This document shows, piece after piece, positions 1 through 7,774 of a stretch of DNA of 17,367 bases. The DNA is from Verrucomicrobiia bacterium (GTDB lineage Bacteria > Verrucomicrobiota > Verrucomicrobiia > JABWAM01), in contig JABWAM010000017.1 of assembly GCA_013360985.1 (NCBI GenBank), positions 1-17,367 of the forward strand. Direction: 5' to 3'. A model generated the notes under the pieces. The model was given only the letters and a program-made list of their open reading frames with translations. It had not been told where the DNA came from and did no database searches. The translations under genes and the position numbers were made by a program. Position 1 is the first letter of the stretch, and the number at the start of each line of letters is the position of its first letter.

Positions 1-1
1 C

Positions 2-646
2 ACGCTCGAAGGCGCGCTCGGTCTGCTCGAAGGGCAGGCGCTCGACGCGGAATCGCGGCGCGGCTTGGCCGGCGCGCTGCTTGCCGGGGTTTCCGCAGCG
101 CCCGAGGGGCGCGACCGCCTTTTGGCCGCTTTGCCGTCATTCGCCGTGGACCCGACGGCCGCTCTCGCCGAAACGGCTCAGCAGAACGACCTTGCGGCAT
201 GGTGGACGGCTTGGTGGCGCGACCAATCGGCTCGACTCCCTCCCGCTCGGCTCGGATGGAGACCGACGCTTCTCTGGATCCTCGCCGGCGACCGAGAGGA
301 CGGGATCGTTTCATCGCCCGAAGCGGAAGTCGCACCCGTCGCCAGCCCTTGGTTTCGCCCATGGTTCCAGGCGCCTCCCAGCCTCGAAGCGCAGGCGCTC
401 GCGGCGATCCGCCTCGCCGTCGAGCGCCGTCGGACGGAAGCGATGGCCTGGTTTGAAGAAGTGGACGGCAAAGAGCACGCCTCGCGCGCCGAATGGATCA
501 GAGTCGCGCTCCCGGCGGTTGCCCGCGATTCCGTCGCGACGCGCGGCCCCGCTCTCGCATGGTTGAATACCCTTCCCCAACCCTCGCGCGCGGCGGGCGG
601 CAAGGCCCCCGCGCGCGACGCGAAATCTCCTTCGACTAAAGATTAA
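2..646 (+). CDS. Trp-rich protein of unknown function, C-terminal part (5' truncated)
   Basis: The frame is open from the left edge of the window and stops at TAA 644-646, so about 214 C-terminal residues are present and the true start lies outside. I do not recognise a family. The visible part is rich in Ala, Arg and Trp, with Trp-containing segments such as AWWTAWWRD, GWRPTLLWIL and PWFRPWFQ. These suggest amphipathic helices packing on each other, possibly a helical-repeat protein, but no repeat unit is clear. The last ~25 residues are a low-complexity Ala/Lys/Pro tail. There is no transmembrane helix and no catalytic motif. An AT-rich promoter for the following tRNA begins only about 9 nt after its stop, so it is transcriptionally separate from what follows. 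The reading frame is credible because it is long, open and not antisense to a better gene; the function is unknown. Confidence 0.6.
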   Translation, partial: TLEGALGLLEGQALDAESRRGLAGALLAGVSAAPEGRDRLLAALPSFAVDPTAALAETAQQNDLAAWWTAWWRDQSARLPPARLGWRPTLLWILAGDREDGIVSSPEAEVAPVASPWFRPWFQAPPSLEAQALAAIRLAVERRRTEAMAWFEEVDGKEHASRAEWIRVALPAVARDSVATRGPALAWLNTLPQPSRAAGGKAPARDAKSPSTKD

Positions 647-654
647 ATAATCTA

Positions 655-681
655 TTGCTTTTGGTAGAAAGTTATTATAAT
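655..681 (+). promoter_or_regulatory. Sigma-70-type promoter for tRNA-Val
   Basis: A perfect -10 hexamer TATAAT lies at 676-681. A -35-like TTGCTT lies at 655-660, with a rather short 15-nt spacer. The stretch 640-690 is strikingly AT-rich against GC-rich surroundings. The predicted transcript start (about 688) falls 4-5 nt before the tRNA 5' end at 693, which is normal for a tRNA gene. Confidence 0.75.
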
Positions 682-692
682 CACAAACCCGC

Positions 693-767
693 GCGCGCTT
701 AGCTCAGGGGTAGAGCGCCTGCTTCACACGCAGGAGGTCGCAGGTTCGAAACCTGCAGCGCGCACCA
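693..767 (+). tRNA. tRNA-Val (anticodon CAC)
   Basis: A complete cloverleaf can be drawn. The acceptor stem is GCGCGCT (693-699) with AGCGCGC (757-763), discriminator A764 and an encoded CCA at 765-767. The D stem is GCTC/GAGC. The anticodon stem is CCTGC/GCAGG with loop TTCACAC, so the anticodon is CAC (725-727), reading the Val codon GUG. The T arm is GCAGG-TTCGAAA-CCTGC (740-756). A strong TATAAT box sits just upstream. The lysR gene starts 14 nt after the CCA end. Confidence 0.97.
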
Positions 768-781
768 CCCTTCTTCCCCCG

Positions 782-1678
782 ATGTCCATGAACCTGACCA
801 CTCTGAAGATTTTTCGGGATCTTGTCGAAACCCGCAGCTTTTCGAAAGCAGCGGCGCTCAACTCGGTCACGCAATCCGCCGTCAGCCAACAGGTAGCCAA
901 TCTCGAACGCCGCCTCAAGTGCCTTCTCGTCGAGCGCGGACATCGCGACTTCGGACTCACGGCGGAGGGGCGTCGCTTCTACGACGGCTGCAAGACGCTG
1001 ACCCTCCAGTTCGAACGGATGATGGCGGAGCTCCAGGAGATGAACCAGCGCGTCAGCGGCGCCGTACGCATTTCCACGATCTACAGCATCGGGCTTCACG
1101 AGCTTCCACCCTATATCAAACAATACCTGCGGCAATACCCGCTCGTGAACGTCCACGTTGAATACCGCCGGTCCACGCAGGTGTACGAGGATGTCCTCCA
1201 GAACGTGGCGGACCTCGGCCTCGTCGCCTTTCCCGAACGCCGCGCGCACATCGAGGCGCGGCCGTTCCGCAGAGATCGCCTCGTGGTGATCTGCCATCCC
1301 GATCATCCGCTCGCGGCCTCCTCCTCGATCCCCATCCGCCGCATCATGGGGCACAAGCTCGTCGGATTCGATCCCGACATCCCGACGCGCAAGGCCCTCG
1401 ACGGCATCTTTCGCCGCCACCGCATCAAGGTGGAGCAGGTGATGGACTTCGACAACGTGGAGACCCTCAAGCGCGCTGTGGAAATCAACATGGGCATCTC
1501 GCTCGTCCCGCTTTCCACGGTGTCTCAAGAGGTGAAAAACCATACGCTCCGCGTCGTGGAATTCACCGACGAACAGATCTTCCGCCCGTTGGGATTGATC
1601 TCGCGCCGCGGCCGCGTGTTCTCCCCCGCGATCAAGGCCTTTTTGAGGATCCTTGAGGAAGAACCCCGCGTCGTCTAA
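782..1678 (+). CDS. LysR-family transcriptional regulator
   Basis: A 298-residue protein of typical LysR length. The N-terminal winged helix-turn-helix (about residues 4-62) carries the family signature FRDLVETRSFSKAA followed by TQSAVSQQVANLE. The C-terminal periplasmic-binding-fold effector domain (about 92-292) includes the HPLA segment and the pattern 'NMGISLVPLSTV' seen in many members. It would act in the cytoplasm as a DNA-binding regulator responding to a small ligand; neither ligand nor targets can be read from the sequence. The start is ATG 782, with a second in-frame ATG at 788. Neither has a Shine-Dalgarno sequence; the preceding bases are pyrimidine-rich. Because only 14 nt separate it from the tRNA 3' end, it probably shares the tRNA promoter. 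It converges on the outer-membrane factor gene downstream, so it is not divergently paired with an obvious target operon. Confidence 0.93.
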   Translation: MSMNLTTLKIFRDLVETRSFSKAAALNSVTQSAVSQQVANLERRLKCLLVERGHRDFGLTAEGRRFYDGCKTLTLQFERMMAELQEMNQRVSGAVRISTIYSIGLHELPPYIKQYLRQYPLVNVHVEYRRSTQVYEDVLQNVADLGLVAFPERRAHIEARPFRRDRLVVICHPDHPLAASSSIPIRRIMGHKLVGFDPDIPTRKALDGIFRRHRIKVEQVMDFDNVETLKRAVEINMGISLVPLSTVSQEVKNHTLRVVEFTDEQIFRPLGLISRRGRVFSPAIKAFLRILEEEPRVV

Positions 1679-1760
1679 CGCGCCTTCTCGCCCGCCGGAG
1701 ACGGGGCCTCGACGCGCGGAGAAAAGATCTCGCGGCGTTTCGACGCGCGCAATCTCCCAA

Positions 1761-3251
1761 TCAGCGCGCGGCGCGCGCGAGCTCCACATTGTTCGCGCGG
1801 AGGATCGTTCCCATCGCCTGCTGAAGTTTCGACGTCGCGATGCTGTAGTCCGCCAGCGCGCGAATTTCCCGGGAACGCGCCTCGGCCAGCTTGTTCTGGA
1901 GCTCGAGAACGACAAAACTGGTGCTCGTTCCGGCGCGGAGTTTGGAGGTCTCGGCCGCGAGAGCCTCCTCGGCGGCGCGACGCGCGACGCGCGTCGCCCG
2001 AATCCGCTTGTAGCAGGCCTCCATCCCGTCGAGCGCGTTGCTCACCTCCACGAACACCGCCTGCTCCGCCTGCTTCAACTGGAGGATCGCCTGCTGCTTG
2101 CGGAGACGCGATGTCTCGAGTCTGCCCTGCGCCGCCTGGTCGGGGAGCGGAATGCGAACGGCCATCCCGACGGACCAACGCTCATTCTTCGCGTCCACGG
2201 TTTTCGCGAAATGTGAATCTACTCCGTTGAAGCCGGCCGTCCCTTTCAGGTCGAGCTGCGGCCAACGCTGCTGTTGATCGTAGACGAGTTGGATGTTCTG
2301 CCGTTCCACCGCGAGTTTTGCCGCGCGATAATCGGGACGCATTTCGAGGGCTTCGCTCAGGTATTCCCCGCGCGTCTTCGGCGGCGGAGGCGCATCGCCC
2401 GGTCGATCGGTCGGCGTGAGCGGCCGATCCTCAAAATCGGACGCGTTCGGCGAGATCAGCGCGCGGAGCGACGTCGTGCGCTGACTCACGTCTTGATCGG
2501 CAAGGATCACGCTCTCCTCGCGGCCCGCGACTCCCGATTCCGCCTGGGTGATCTCGATCGGCGCCATCACGCCGATCTCGACGCGCTTGCGATTGTCTTC
2601 GAGCAACTTCGCCGCGAGCTCGAGCGCCTGGATCTGCACCTTCCGATTCTCGATGGCGTAGACGAGATTGAAATAGGCCTCGTGAACGCGCGTGAGCACG
2701 TCCATCACCCGCCAGATGAACTCTTCGTCGGAAATATTTCGCGCCACCCGCGCGATGCGAATCGGCGCCATCTGGCTGTTCGGCCCGAACCCGCGCAGAA
2801 GCGGCTGCACGAGCTCCAACCCCCAGTAGGTGGTGTACTGTTGGGAGAAAGAGTTGAAGGTGTTGCGCGCGTCCGTGGTGCGAAGCCCGAAGTTATAGGT
2901 CGTCCCCAGCGGGACCTTGCCTTGAAGACCTCCCGACCAACTGTCCGTACGGGATTTGGTCACGAGACGGCCGCCGGCGGCCACCGCCGATTGCGCGTCG
3001 AGCGGGGTGTTGTTCTCCTCATAGTTCGGCGTGAAAACCAGGGCGGGATCGAAATCGCCGCGCGCCGCGCGGATCGCTTCTTCATCGATCAGCGGGTTAA
3101 TCCTTTGGATGGAAATCTCGAGGTTGCCGTCGAGCGCCCTCCGCACGCAGTCCCCGACGGACAGCGGGAGAGGCAGCGCTTCCGCCGCGAGCCCGCGCGG
3201 AGCAAGCGCCGAAAAGAGGGCGCAGGACAGGGCGAGAAAGGCAAGGCGCAT
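1761..3251 (-). CDS. TolC-family outer-membrane efflux/secretion protein
   Basis: The last gene of a minus-strand export operon. I choose ATG 3251, giving 496 residues, because it begins a clear signal peptide (MRLAFLALSCALFSALAPRG, then cleavage near LAAEA). The frame is open up to an ATG at 3395, but the extra 48 residues look like non-coding translation. The mature protein has the two OEP-type halves of TolC proteins: long Ala/Gln/Glu-rich helices, beta segments such as YTTYWGLELVQPLLRGFG, and the second-repeat helix ending in LADYSIATSKLQQAMGTI. It should trimerise into an outer-membrane barrel with a periplasmic tunnel that docks on the HlyD-type protein encoded just upstream. No convincing Shine-Dalgarno precedes the ATG. 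Family assignment is strong; the substrate is unknown. Confidence 0.92.
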   Translation of the reverse strand: MRLAFLALSCALFSALAPRGLAAEALPLPLSVGDCVRRALDGNLEISIQRINPLIDEEAIRAARGDFDPALVFTPNYEENNTPLDAQSAVAAGGRLVTKSRTDSWSGGLQGKVPLGTTYNFGLRTTDARNTFNSFSQQYTTYWGLELVQPLLRGFGPNSQMAPIRIARVARNISDEEFIWRVMDVLTRVHEAYFNLVYAIENRKVQIQALELAAKLLEDNRKRVEIGVMAPIEITQAESGVAGREESVILADQDVSQRTTSLRALISPNASDFEDRPLTPTDRPGDAPPPPKTRGEYLSEALEMRPDYRAAKLAVERQNIQLVYDQQQRWPQLDLKGTAGFNGVDSHFAKTVDAKNERWSVGMAVRIPLPDQAAQGRLETSRLRKQQAILQLKQAEQAVFVEVSNALDGMEACYKRIRATRVARRAAEEALAAETSKLRAGTSTSFVVLELQNKLAEARSREIRALADYSIATSKLQQAMGTILRANNVELARAAR

Positions 3252-3362
3252 CGGAAAACCAAGGGAACGCCGCGAAGGAAGGGCGCGCCTCCGACGAACG
3301 GCGCAACGGCCGTCCGCCCAGGGACTTACCTCGCCTCGCGACGCGGAACGATCAAAATGACC

Positions 3363-3392
3363 GAACCCTCTCTCCCTGTCAACGGGAGGGTT
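3363..3392 (-). other. Inverted repeat across the hlyD stop codon
   Basis: GAACCCTC (3363-3370) and GAGGGTTC (3385-3392) are perfect 8-base complements separated by 14 nt. The hlyD-like TGA (3381-3379) lies in the loop. There is no following run of T on the minus strand, so it is not a classical intrinsic terminator. It may be an mRNA stability or processing element between the fusion-protein and outer-membrane genes. Confidence 0.4.
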
Positions 3393-4482
3393 CATTTCTC
3401 AGATCCTCGGGGAGCAACAGCTTCCAAATCGGCACGCGCCGCAAAATGATCGAGGCCTCCACCGTCGAACCGAGCACGAGGCGCGCCGGAGTCTCTTCGA
3501 CGTGGGCGACGACGAGAAAGGATCCTTCCTTGACCGGTTCGCCCGGTTGGCGGGGATACGCCTCCATGGCCACCTCGGTGACCTTCGCGTGGATATAGCC
3601 GAAGCGCATCAACTCGAAGACGTTGGAGCGCATCCTGACGCGTTGCCCGACGCGGAGGCGATGGACTTGGTTCTCGCCGACGAAGAGTTTGACGCGCGTC
3701 GGTTCCCCTCCCGAGACATGGGCCAGGTCGTCCCCGCGGACCACGCGTTCGCCCGGCCGCCGTTTGATCACGAGGGTGACCGTCCCGTCCATCGGCGCGC
3801 GGATTTGCCGCCGCGCGATCTGTTCTTCGCACACCTGGAGATCCACGCTCAGGCGGTCGAGGCGCGCCGAGGCGGCATTCAGGTCGGCAAGCGCCTCCTT
3901 GCGCGCCGTCTCCTCGAGCCCGCGGTCGAGCAGGGCCACGTTCTCCTTCGCCCGCGAAAGCTCGGACAAGGCGACCTCGTGGGCGAGCTTTCGCGTCTCG
4001 TATTCGCTCTGGCTGGTGAGCTTTTCCTCGAGGAGCTGGGAGTAACGCCGAAGCTCCGCCTCGGCGTGCAGCGCCTTTTGTTGAGCCGCGGCGAGATCGC
4101 TCCGCGAATGCCAAAACTCCTTCTGGAGCGGCAGCTTATTCACTTTCTCGAGCTGCACCTTTTTCAGGTCGAGCGCCGCCTGCGCCTCTTTGATCTCCGC
4201 TTCGATCTGAGCCTTCCAATTTTCTTGCTGCTGGATATCGAGGGAGAGGATCGGATCCCCTTGCCGCACCCGCGTGCCCTCGTAGGCCTTCACCTCCTGG
4301 AGGATTCCGTCCTCCGGCGCGTAGAGATAGCGTTCCTCCTCGGCGACGATGATCCCATGGGCGTTCACCTTCTCGTCCACGGGGACGAAGGCGACGAGGA
4401 GGAGCAAGATCGCGCCGAAACCGAGGACCGCCGAAACGATCCAGATCCGGATGATCCGCAGGCTTTGATGCAGCTTCTCCAC
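3379..4482 (-). CDS. HlyD-type periplasmic membrane fusion (adaptor) protein
   Basis: The adaptor of the tripartite exporter. From GTG 4482 it has 367 residues: a short cytoplasmic N-terminus; one inner-membrane helix (about residues 14-34, IVSAVLGFGAILLLLVAFVP); a first lipoyl half-motif (YAPEDGILQEVKAYEGTRVRQG); a long alpha-helical hairpin (about 78-215) rich in Glu, Lys, Ala and Leu; the second lipoyl half (IRAPMDGTVTLVIKRRPGERV); and beta-barrel and membrane-proximal domains. This is the HlyD/EmrA layout. The GTG lies 4 nt after the ABC gene's TGA, so translation is probably coupled. The GAGGG in front is only 1 nt from the GTG, so the exact start is uncertain. The frame stays open further upstream into the ABC gene, but those residues are antisense-like noise. 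It should join the ABC exporter to the TolC-type channel encoded downstream. Confidence 0.9.
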   Translation of the reverse strand: MEKLHQSLRIIRIWIVSAVLGFGAILLLLVAFVPVDEKVNAHGIIVAEEERYLYAPEDGILQEVKAYEGTRVRQGDPILSLDIQQQENWKAQIEAEIKEAQAALDLKKVQLEKVNKLPLQKEFWHSRSDLAAAQQKALHAEAELRRYSQLLEEKLTSQSEYETRKLAHEVALSELSRAKENVALLDRGLEETARKEALADLNAASARLDRLSVDLQVCEEQIARRQIRAPMDGTVTLVIKRRPGERVVRGDDLAHVSGGEPTRVKLFVGENQVHRLRVGQRVRMRSNVFELMRFGYIHAKVTEVAMEAYPRQPGEPVKEGSFLVVAHVEETPARLVLGSTVEASIILRRVPIWKLLLPEDLRNEPSR

Positions 4483-4486
4483 GCCC

Positions 4487-6304
4487 TCAGGCCGCGCGCG
4501 TCCCGGCCTCCGGTTCGAGGATGCGCGGATGATAGAGGCGGCTGTAGAGCCCCTTGCGCTCCAACAGTTCTTCGTGATTGCCAATCTCCACGATCCGTCC
4601 GCGCTGCATGACGACGATGCGGTGCGCCTTTTGAATCGTGCTGAGACGATGGGCGATGATGAAAACGGTCTTCCCTTGCATCAAGATATCCAACGAACGC
4701 TGGATGAGCTGCTCGCTCTGGGTGTCGAGCGCGCTCGTTGCCTCGTCGAAGATGAGGATCTTCGGATTCTTGAGGATCGCGCGCGCGATCGCCACGCGTT
4801 GGCGCTGGCCTCCCGAAAGCATGACGCCCCCCTGGCCGACGCGGCTGCGGAATCCCTCCGGCATCTGCTCGATAAACTCGAGGGCGTTGGCCAGGCGGGC
4901 CGCCTCGCGGATCTCCTGAACGCTAGCTTCGGGCTTTCCGTAGCGAATGTTTTCCTCGATCGAGCCCGAGAAGAGAAAATTGTCTTGGAGGACCACGCTG
5001 ATCTGGCGGCGATAGCTGTCGTAATCCAGTTTTCGAAGATCCACGCCGTCCACACGCAGGCATCCCGAGCTGACATCGCGAAATCGCGTCAGCAGGCTCA
5101 TCAGCGTGGATTTCCCGCTGCCGCTCGGGCCGACGAGCGCGATCACTTCGCCAGGCTGCACGTCGAGGCTGAAATTCTCGATCGCCGGCGTCTCCCCTCC
5201 ATACGAGAAATTGACCCGCTCGAACTCGATGCGCCCCTTGAGGGTCAGGACGATCGGATTCGGAGCCTCCACGATCTCGGGCCGCGTATCGAGCAGCGTC
5301 AGGATTCGCTCGAAACCCGTTCGCGCATTGATCGTCACTTGGATCAAGGCGGAAAAGGTCTGGATCGGCCCGAACAATCCCCACAGGTAGGCTGTGAACG
5401 CCACGAACGCCCCGAGGCTCATCCCCTGCTTCACGACCGCCATCCCGCCCAGCACCAACACGCATGCGTACAGCGTGTTGCAGAGGAAATGGAGCCAAGC
5501 CCACATCCGTCGCCCCACCACCTGCAGATCCATCTCCGGATAAAAGTTGTCCTTGATCGTCAGAATGAAACGCCGCCGCTCGTGGTCCTCTTGGCCAAAG
5601 GATTTCACAACCTTGATCCCGCTGAAGGTCTCGCCGAGCGCACCCGCGAGAGCGGACTGCCGCTCCTTGACGTCGTGCGACATCCGATAGATGCGCTTCC
5701 GGAAGGATTGCGTAATGAGGAAGTAGAGCGGGAGCGTCGCCAGACAGAGCAAGGTCAGCTTCCAATTCAAAAAGAACATCACGGTGACCGCGAAGCAGAG
5801 CCCGAGCGCGCTGTTCGCGATCGTCCCGAACGCCGTCGTGATGAACTGCTGAATGGACGCCACGTCGTGAATCAAGCGGTTCACGAGACTCGCCGTCCGC
5901 TCCCGCTCATAGAACGCCATGTGGAGGAGTTGCAGGTGATGAAACAGCGTCTTACGAATGTCGAACACGGCTCTTTGCCCTGAATAGAAGAGCAGGTAAT
6001 CGTGCCCGTAAGCCGTTACGTTCTGGACAATCGTGGCGAACAGAAAAACCACCGCCACGCCCACCACCAACGTCACGTTGCGCGCGGGCAACGCTTCATC
6101 AATCAGGAACTTCGTGATGAGCGGGATGCTCTGGTTGATGAAAACCGTGAGAAAATTGCCCAACGCCGCGAACGCCAGGAGCTTGCGGTACGGCAGAACG
6201 AACTTCCAGAATCGCCGAAACGCCACCTTCGTGGGATATTGCCGGGCGACGTTGGAATCGAATTGGTCGCGGATACCCCAACGCACGGGATTTCCAGCGC
6301 CCAT
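4487..6304 (-). CDS. MsbA-like ABC exporter (fused membrane and ATPase domains)
   Basis: The first gene of the export operon. From ATG 6304 it has 605 residues, the normal length of a half-size type IV ABC exporter. The transmembrane domain (about 35-340) has six predicted helices, including AVVFLFATIVQNV and LGLCFAVTVMFFL. The nucleotide-binding domain follows: Walker A GPSGSGKST (392-400), Q-loop VLQDNF (Q440), signature LSGGQ (496-500), Walker B ILIFDEA (516-522) and H-loop His552. All ATPase residues are intact. There is no N-terminal C39 peptidase domain, so it does not process double-glycine leaders. The frame is open back to 6631, but that extension is Arg-rich antisense of kdsA. A GTG at 6322 is the alternative start, with GGAGG 13 nt before it. 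It would homodimerise and drive ATP-dependent export of an unidentified lipid, polyketide or polypeptide. Confidence 0.92.
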   Translation of the reverse strand: MGAGNPVRWGIRDQFDSNVARQYPTKVAFRRFWKFVLPYRKLLAFAALGNFLTVFINQSIPLITKFLIDEALPARNVTLVVGVAVVFLFATIVQNVTAYGHDYLLFYSGQRAVFDIRKTLFHHLQLLHMAFYERERTASLVNRLIHDVASIQQFITTAFGTIANSALGLCFAVTVMFFLNWKLTLLCLATLPLYFLITQSFRKRIYRMSHDVKERQSALAGALGETFSGIKVVKSFGQEDHERRRFILTIKDNFYPEMDLQVVGRRMWAWLHFLCNTLYACVLVLGGMAVVKQGMSLGAFVAFTAYLWGLFGPIQTFSALIQVTINARTGFERILTLLDTRPEIVEAPNPIVLTLKGRIEFERVNFSYGGETPAIENFSLDVQPGEVIALVGPSGSGKSTLMSLLTRFRDVSSGCLRVDGVDLRKLDYDSYRRQISVVLQDNFLFSGSIEENIRYGKPEASVQEIREAARLANALEFIEQMPEGFRSRVGQGGVMLSGGQRQRVAIARAILKNPKILIFDEATSALDTQSEQLIQRSLDILMQGKTVFIIAHRLSTIQKAHRIVVMQRGRIVEIGNHEELLERKGLYSRLYHPRILEPEAGTRAA

Positions 6305-6497
6305 CCTTCCAGAATTATTCACTTGGTCAGTCGATCCTCCAAGCCGCGATTGACGGCTTGAACGGGATTCTCCTCCCATCCGCTTCCTTCTGCAACTCCG
6401 AATCCTCCCCCCTCTCCCGCGGCCGCAGCGTCGCGCCAAAGCGAGCCGCCTGCGCAGGCTTGTCACGCTCCGCCGGCGGGAGATAAGATGCCGCGAG

Positions 6498-7292
6498 ATG
6501 CCTCGCCTCACGTTCGACCGCTTCTTCCTGATCGCGGGCCCCTGCGTTGCCGAAAGCCGCGCGCTCTGCCTCCGCGTCGCCCGCGCGCTCGCGCGTCTCG
6601 GGCGCGCGCACCGCCTGCCGGTGGTCTTCAAGGCGTCCTACGACAAGGCCAACCGCTCGTCGCATCGGTCGTTTCGCGGGACGGGGCTTTCCACCGGACT
6701 CGCGATCCTCCGCGCCGTCAAAGAAGAAACCGACCTGCCGATCCTCACCGACATCCATCTCCCCGAAGAAGCTGTTGCCGCCGCCGAGGTCGCCGACGTG
6801 CTCCAGATCCCCGCCTTCTTGTGTCGCCAAACCGATCTGCTGACTGCCGCCGCGAAAACCGGCCGTTGGATCAACGTCAAGAAAGGCCCGTTCCTTGCGC
6901 CGGAAGACATGGGCAACGTCGTCGCCAAACTGCGCGCCGCGGGCGCGCGCGGGCGCATCCTGCTCACGGAGCGCGGCGCCTCCTTCGGCTACCACAACCT
7001 CGTGGTGGACTTCCGCGCCATCCCGATCCTGCGCGGCTTCGGATGCCCCGTGATCTTCGACGCCACGCACAGCGTCCAGCGTCCCGGCGGCCTCGGCGAC
7101 CGATCCGGAGGCGATGTCCGCTTCGTCCCCCCCCTCGCGCGCGCCGCCGTCGCCGCGGGCTGCGACGGCCTCTTCGTGGAAACGCATCCCCAACCCGGAC
7201 GCGCGCTTTCGGACGGCCCCAACATGGTGCCTCTTCGCGATCTCCCGCGCCTGATCGAGACGGCCTTGCGCGTCCGCGCCGCCGTGGTGTAG
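6498..7292 (+). CDS. kdsA: 3-deoxy-8-phosphooctulonate (Kdo-8-P) synthase, metal-dependent type
   Basis: KdsA condenses phosphoenolpyruvate with arabinose-5-phosphate to Kdo-8-phosphate, the committed step toward the Kdo sugar of LPS. At 264 residues it spans the whole TIM barrel. Signature segments are FKASYDKANRSS, IPAFLCRQTDLL, INVKKGPFL, TERGASFGYHNLVVDFR and VIFDATHSVQ. Cys16 (in GPC), His191, Glu228 and Asp239 match the four metal ligands of the metallo-class known from Aquifex, in which Cys replaces the Asn of E. coli KdsA. The start is ATG 6498. The best ribosome-site-like GGGAG (6478-6482) is better spaced for an out-of-frame ATG at 6488, so initiation here is a little odd. It heads a same-strand run with lptC, lptA and lptB, a common LPS gene neighbourhood. 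Confidence 0.96.
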   Translation: MPRLTFDRFFLIAGPCVAESRALCLRVARALARLGRAHRLPVVFKASYDKANRSSHRSFRGTGLSTGLAILRAVKEETDLPILTDIHLPEEAVAAAEVADVLQIPAFLCRQTDLLTAAAKTGRWINVKKGPFLAPEDMGNVVAKLRAAGARGRILLTERGASFGYHNLVVDFRAIPILRGFGCPVIFDATHSVQRPGGLGDRSGGDVRFVPPLARAAVAAGCDGLFVETHPQPGRALSDGPNMVPLRDLPRLIETALRVRAAVV

Positions 7293-7304
7293 GTTGAGGG
7301 CGCG

Positions 7305-7328
7305 ATGCCCGCACCGCGGTCGGCATGA
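7305..7328 (+). CDS. Putative 7-codon leader cistron overlapping the lptC start
   Basis: GAGGG at 7296-7300 is followed 4 nt later by ATG 7305, which opens a frame encoding MPAPRSA. It ends at TGA 7326-7328, overlapping the lptC ATG (7325-7327) as ATGA. The lptC start has no ribosome site at a proper distance of its own, so this mini-frame could load ribosomes that re-initiate on lptC. It may equally be chance; the peptide itself is unlikely to matter. Confidence 0.3.
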   Translation: MPAPRSA

Positions 7329-7774
7329 GACCCTTCAACCTCCGGATCACGGCGGCGTTCGCCGCCCTCCTCTTCCTCGCTTCCGCCTTTGCGGCGAATG
7401 AGGGGCATGTGCCCTCCACCCCCGGCGTTCTCACCCGCTTCACGATTCCCGAACGCAATCGCGACGGAAAGCTGATCTGGCAGTTGAGCGGTGAAAAGGC
7501 CATGGTTCGCCCCGACCACCGGATGGAAATCGAGCGCCTCGTCGCAAGCACCTTCAAGAACGCGAACGTGGATTGGACTCTCGAAACCCCGAACTGCATC
7601 ATGAACCGCGAGACCCGCGAGGCCGTCAGCGAATCGGACGTGAAGATCACCAACCGGGAGATCGTGATCACCGGCGTAGGCTTTCACTGGATCGCCAACG
7701 AAACCCGCTTCGTCGTCCGCAGCCGGGTCGAAGTCCTCATCCCCGGCAGCCTCGTCGAGGAGCAAACCCCATGA
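7325..7774 (+). CDS. lptC: LptC-like LPS export protein
   Basis: A 149-residue exported or membrane-anchored protein. The N-terminus is a signal or anchor helix (about residues 8-23, ITAAFAALLFLASAFA). The rest is a small beta-rich domain with the LptC/DUF1239 pattern: alternating polar and hydrophobic strands such as LIWQLSGEKAMV, EIERLVASTF, DWTLETPNCIMN and EIVITGVGFHWI. LptC sits in the inner membrane and passes LPS from LptB2FG to LptA. Sequence conservation in this family is weak, so the call leans on position: it overlaps lptA by ATGA and is followed by lptB. Its ATG at 7325 overlaps the stop of a possible 7-codon leader frame. Confidence 0.8.
   Translation: MRPFNLRITAAFAALLFLASAFAANEGHVPSTPGVLTRFTIPERNRDGKLIWQLSGEKAMVRPDHRMEIERLVASTFKNANVDWTLETPNCIMNRETREAVSESDVKITNREIVITGVGFHWIANETRFVVRSRVEVLIPGSLVEEQTP

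Noticed and set aside
1717..1738. Imperfect CGCGGAGA/TCTCGCG hairpin between lysR and the TolC-like gene
   Set aside because: It needs a bulge, has no T run, and cannot be told from chance.
3254..3395. N-terminal extension of the TolC-like frame to ATG 3395
   Set aside because: The internal ATG 3251 opens a clear signal peptide; the upstream 48 residues are Arg-rich and would bury the signal.
6305..6631. N-terminal extension of the ABC exporter frame up to 6631
   Set aside because: It is Arg/Ser-rich, antisense to the start of kdsA, and would make the exporter ~109 residues too long; the transmembrane domain begins shortly after ATG 6304.
6488..7297. 269-codon frame overlapping kdsA in another frame
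   Set aside because: The translation is Arg/Pro-rich with no domain, while the kdsA frame is fully conserved.
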